This document shows, piece after piece, positions 13,045 through 14,721 of a stretch of 14,721 nt of DNA. Under the pieces are notes generated by a model that saw nothing but the letters and a program-made list of their open reading frames with translations, did not search any database and was not told the origin of the DNA. How positions within the stretch are numbered: position 1 is the stretch's first letter; each line of letters starts with the position of its first letter. Source of the DNA: Thermoprotei archaeon. Its GTDB lineage: Archaea; Thermoproteota; Thermoprotei; Thermofilales; B20-G17. Where the stretch lies: NCBI GenBank assembly GCA_003650785.1, contig QMRW01000020.1:1-14721 (forward strand). The letters are read 5' to 3'. The position numbers and the translations under genes were made by a program.

Positions 13045-14721
13045 TCACCTGATGATGATAGTCTCTCGCCACTTAAATATAATACGTACCATTATAGCAA
13101 GTAGAGGTAATAATACTATTACTGAGAGTAGATATACATTGATGGGGATACCACTTATGAATATTATATCGCCCAGATATATTGGTACAATCCTATCTCT
13201 ATCTAAGGACACTATGACACTATGACCCAGTATCTCTATAGTATATACACCGTGTTTAAGCTTATCAAGCACTATTTCTCCGTTCTTACCTAAGGATAAT
13301 TCTAGATCAATATTCTCCCCTGTAATTTTGACGTTAATTCCCTCAAGAGGATTTCTTAAGATATCCTTGACTCTAATAGTCAAAGATTTTACATCAATAC
13401 TTATTTCATATACATCTAGATCCATACTGACATAAATGGTTCCTTCGTATAAACACTGTCCAGTAAGTCTATTGAATACTTTGAGGTAATAGTCTCCTAT
13501 AGGAATTTGTCTTATTAGTGCCATACCATTATTATCCGTTGTATAATTACCTACTATATTCTTATTCTTAAATAGTATTAACTTCAGCTCAGGAAGCTCT
13601 TCACCTTCCAAATCCCTTATTAAAATTCTAAAGGATGTTACATTACATCTGAGGATCTTAAATACTTCATCATAGTCTATAATCTCTCTACATACTTCTT
13701 CACCCATATACTCTACAGATACAAGTAATCTAATCGGCGGTAAACTCTCAAAAAGGAGTACTGATCTTCCAGAACATTCAAAAAGGTACTCATTCAATTC
13801 TAATGCATATACTCTCACCATAGCTTCATTTATAGGATCTCCCTTACAATCTACGATCTCGATTCTCAATTTTCTACCCTTACAGGATATCTCCATCTCG
13901 GATGCTTCTAGCGAAGTTATGAATAGTCTGTCTACTTCTATTCCTCTCCATAAGACTGATATGTTGAGATATGGCATTGTTGGTTTTACTAAGTTAACTG
14001 TGTTATTACTCTCAACGATTACTCCATATGGAAAGTATAAGTATGATATAAAATCGTTAGCATATGGTAATGATATTCTGAAAGTCACTCTCTCAAATCT
14101 GGGCATTACTTTAAGTGTCATAGTATACTCCTCAGCTCTAGGCTTTATGCTTAGCAACATGCCACCATTCACATTACGATTTATTATAGGGTCGAAGTAC
14201 TCTAGCTCATTGTTAAGGAAAATTAAATGAGGAGGAGTTAATATTCTCAACCATGCTCCTCTAGGTACTTTTAAGACTACTCTATCTCTATACCATTCAG
14301 TTTGTACTACAGAAATAGTGATAGGTCTTACTTTAACCATTAGGAGGATATTATCCTCTCCTGAATTGATTATACTGAATTTACTGGAGAAGATAAGTAT
14401 ACTCATGTTCATGATTAATACGTCGCCCATAGCCGGTATGGTATTAAAAGCTAGGACTGAATGATGTTCATCTACAATGAGGCTTCTAGGTCTTTTTCCC
14501 ATAACTACTAGGTCAACTTTTAGTGCGTAAAGTTTCTTTTCCTCGACTTCTGGTGCTATCGTTATCTTACCATATGGTTTAAGAGTCCTACTCTCTTCCT
14601 TAATAATATCACCTATTATTATAGCATGAATAGGATCTAATGATACTCCTCTCTTAAATACGATCCTATATGTTCCTATTTCATAGGGGTAAAATAATAC
14701 ATACTTTCTGGTGAATATAAC
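13045..14721 (-). CDS. Large cell-surface protein, 5' end beyond the window
   Basis: The frame is open from the right edge to TGA 13045 (558 visible residues). A Met at 14502 is internal, because the 73 codons before it read on without a stop (for example FYPYEIGTYRIVFKRG), so the true start and any signal peptide lie beyond 14721. The visible part is beta-rich. Near its C-terminus are three similar beta domains at about 285-352, 363-431 and 445-503. Each opens like LRIEIVDCKGDPINEAMV, FRILIRDLEGEELPELKL or LTIRVKDILRNPLEGINV, which resembles carboxypeptidase-regulatory or Ig-like repeats. A transmembrane helix (about 529-547) and a short basic tail follow. It is thus probably anchored in the membrane with a large outside part. 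Its last bases carry the ribosome binding site of the small gene at 12508-13038. Function unknown. Confidence 0.75.
   Translation of the reverse strand, partial: VIFTRKYVLFYPYEIGTYRIVFKRGVSLDPIHAIIIGDIIKEESRTLKPYGKITIAPEVEEKKLYALKVDLVVMGKRPRSLIVDEHHSVLAFNTIPAMGDVLIMNMSILIFSSKFSIINSGEDNILLMVKVRPITISVVQTEWYRDRVVLKVPRGAWLRILTPPHLIFLNNELEYFDPIINRNVNGGMLLSIKPRAEEYTMTLKVMPRFERVTFRISLPYANDFISYLYFPYGVIVESNNTVNLVKPTMPYLNISVLWRGIEVDRLFITSLEASEMEISCKGRKLRIEIVDCKGDPINEAMVRVYALELNEYLFECSGRSVLLFESLPPIRLLVSVEYMGEEVCREIIDYDEVFKILRCNVTSFRILIRDLEGEELPELKLILFKNKNIVGNYTTDNNGMALIRQIPIGDYYLKVFNRLTGQCLYEGTIYVSMDLDVYEISIDVKSLTIRVKDILRNPLEGINVKITGENIDLELSLGKNGEIVLDKLKHGVYTIEILGHSVIVSLDRDRIVPIYLGDIIFISGIPINVYLLSVIVLLPLLAIMVRIIFKWRETIIIR

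Noticed and set aside
13919..14230. Antisense open frame within the surface-protein gene
   Set aside because: It is a shadow of the opposite coding frame, with no promoter, ribosome site or recognisable protein features.
1..14721. CRISPR arrays, insertion sequences, tRNA or rRNA genes
   Set aside because: No direct repeat series, transposase gene, terminal inverted repeat pair, or T-loop/anticodon stem pattern was found by reading both strands.

Overview
The window is AT-rich DNA that most likely comes from a thermophilic archaeon of the Thermoproteota (Crenarchaeota). The evidence is an archaeal-type DNA ligase, a two-thioredoxin-domain protein disulfide oxidoreductase, an M42 aminopeptidase, TATA boxes about 22-40 bases before start codons (both leaderless genes and genes with short GGTGA/GGGGAG leaders), arginine written almost only as AGA/AGG, and a well-formed C/D box guide RNA. 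No tRNA, rRNA, CRISPR array or insertion sequence was seen, and genus cannot be assigned.

Layout. Bases 1-900 (minus strand): the 5' end of an unknown gene running off the left edge, preceded by rpiA. Bases 900-2630: a protein disulfide oxidoreductase (plus), then a convergent gene for a membrane-anchored secreted protein that appears broken by two frameshifts, then a C/D box sRNA at 2471-2529 not captured by any ORF. Bases 2630-4470 (minus): an M42 aminopeptidase and a QueT-like transporter. Bases 4530-8480 (plus): DNA ligase, a divergent RuBisCO-like protein one base downstream of it, and threonine synthase. Bases 8585-9643 (minus): an AmmeMemoRadiSam-type radical SAM enzyme. Bases 9915-12496 (plus): a xylose-isomerase-like TIM barrel, galT, and a phosphoribosyltransferase closely following galT. 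Bases 12508-14721 (minus): a large cell-surface protein running off the right edge and a small winged-helix-like protein whose ribosome binding site lies in the tail of the surface-protein gene.

The most interesting item is the 368-residue protein at 6131-7237. Its order of conserved segments is that of the RuBisCO large subunit, yet the carbamylated-lysine segment, the HRxxH motif, loop 6 and both phosphate-binding glycine motifs are deleted or replaced. It looks like an intact, non-carboxylating RuBisCO-like protein, apparently cotranscribed with a DNA ligase that releases AMP, while the known archaeal RuBisCO route feeds on AMP. That metabolic link is only a hypothesis.

Most other genes are standard central metabolism. 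galT and the phosphoribosyltransferase probably form one transcript, the sugar-isomerase-like gene next to them has its own promoter, and the rest look monocistronic with recognisable promoters.
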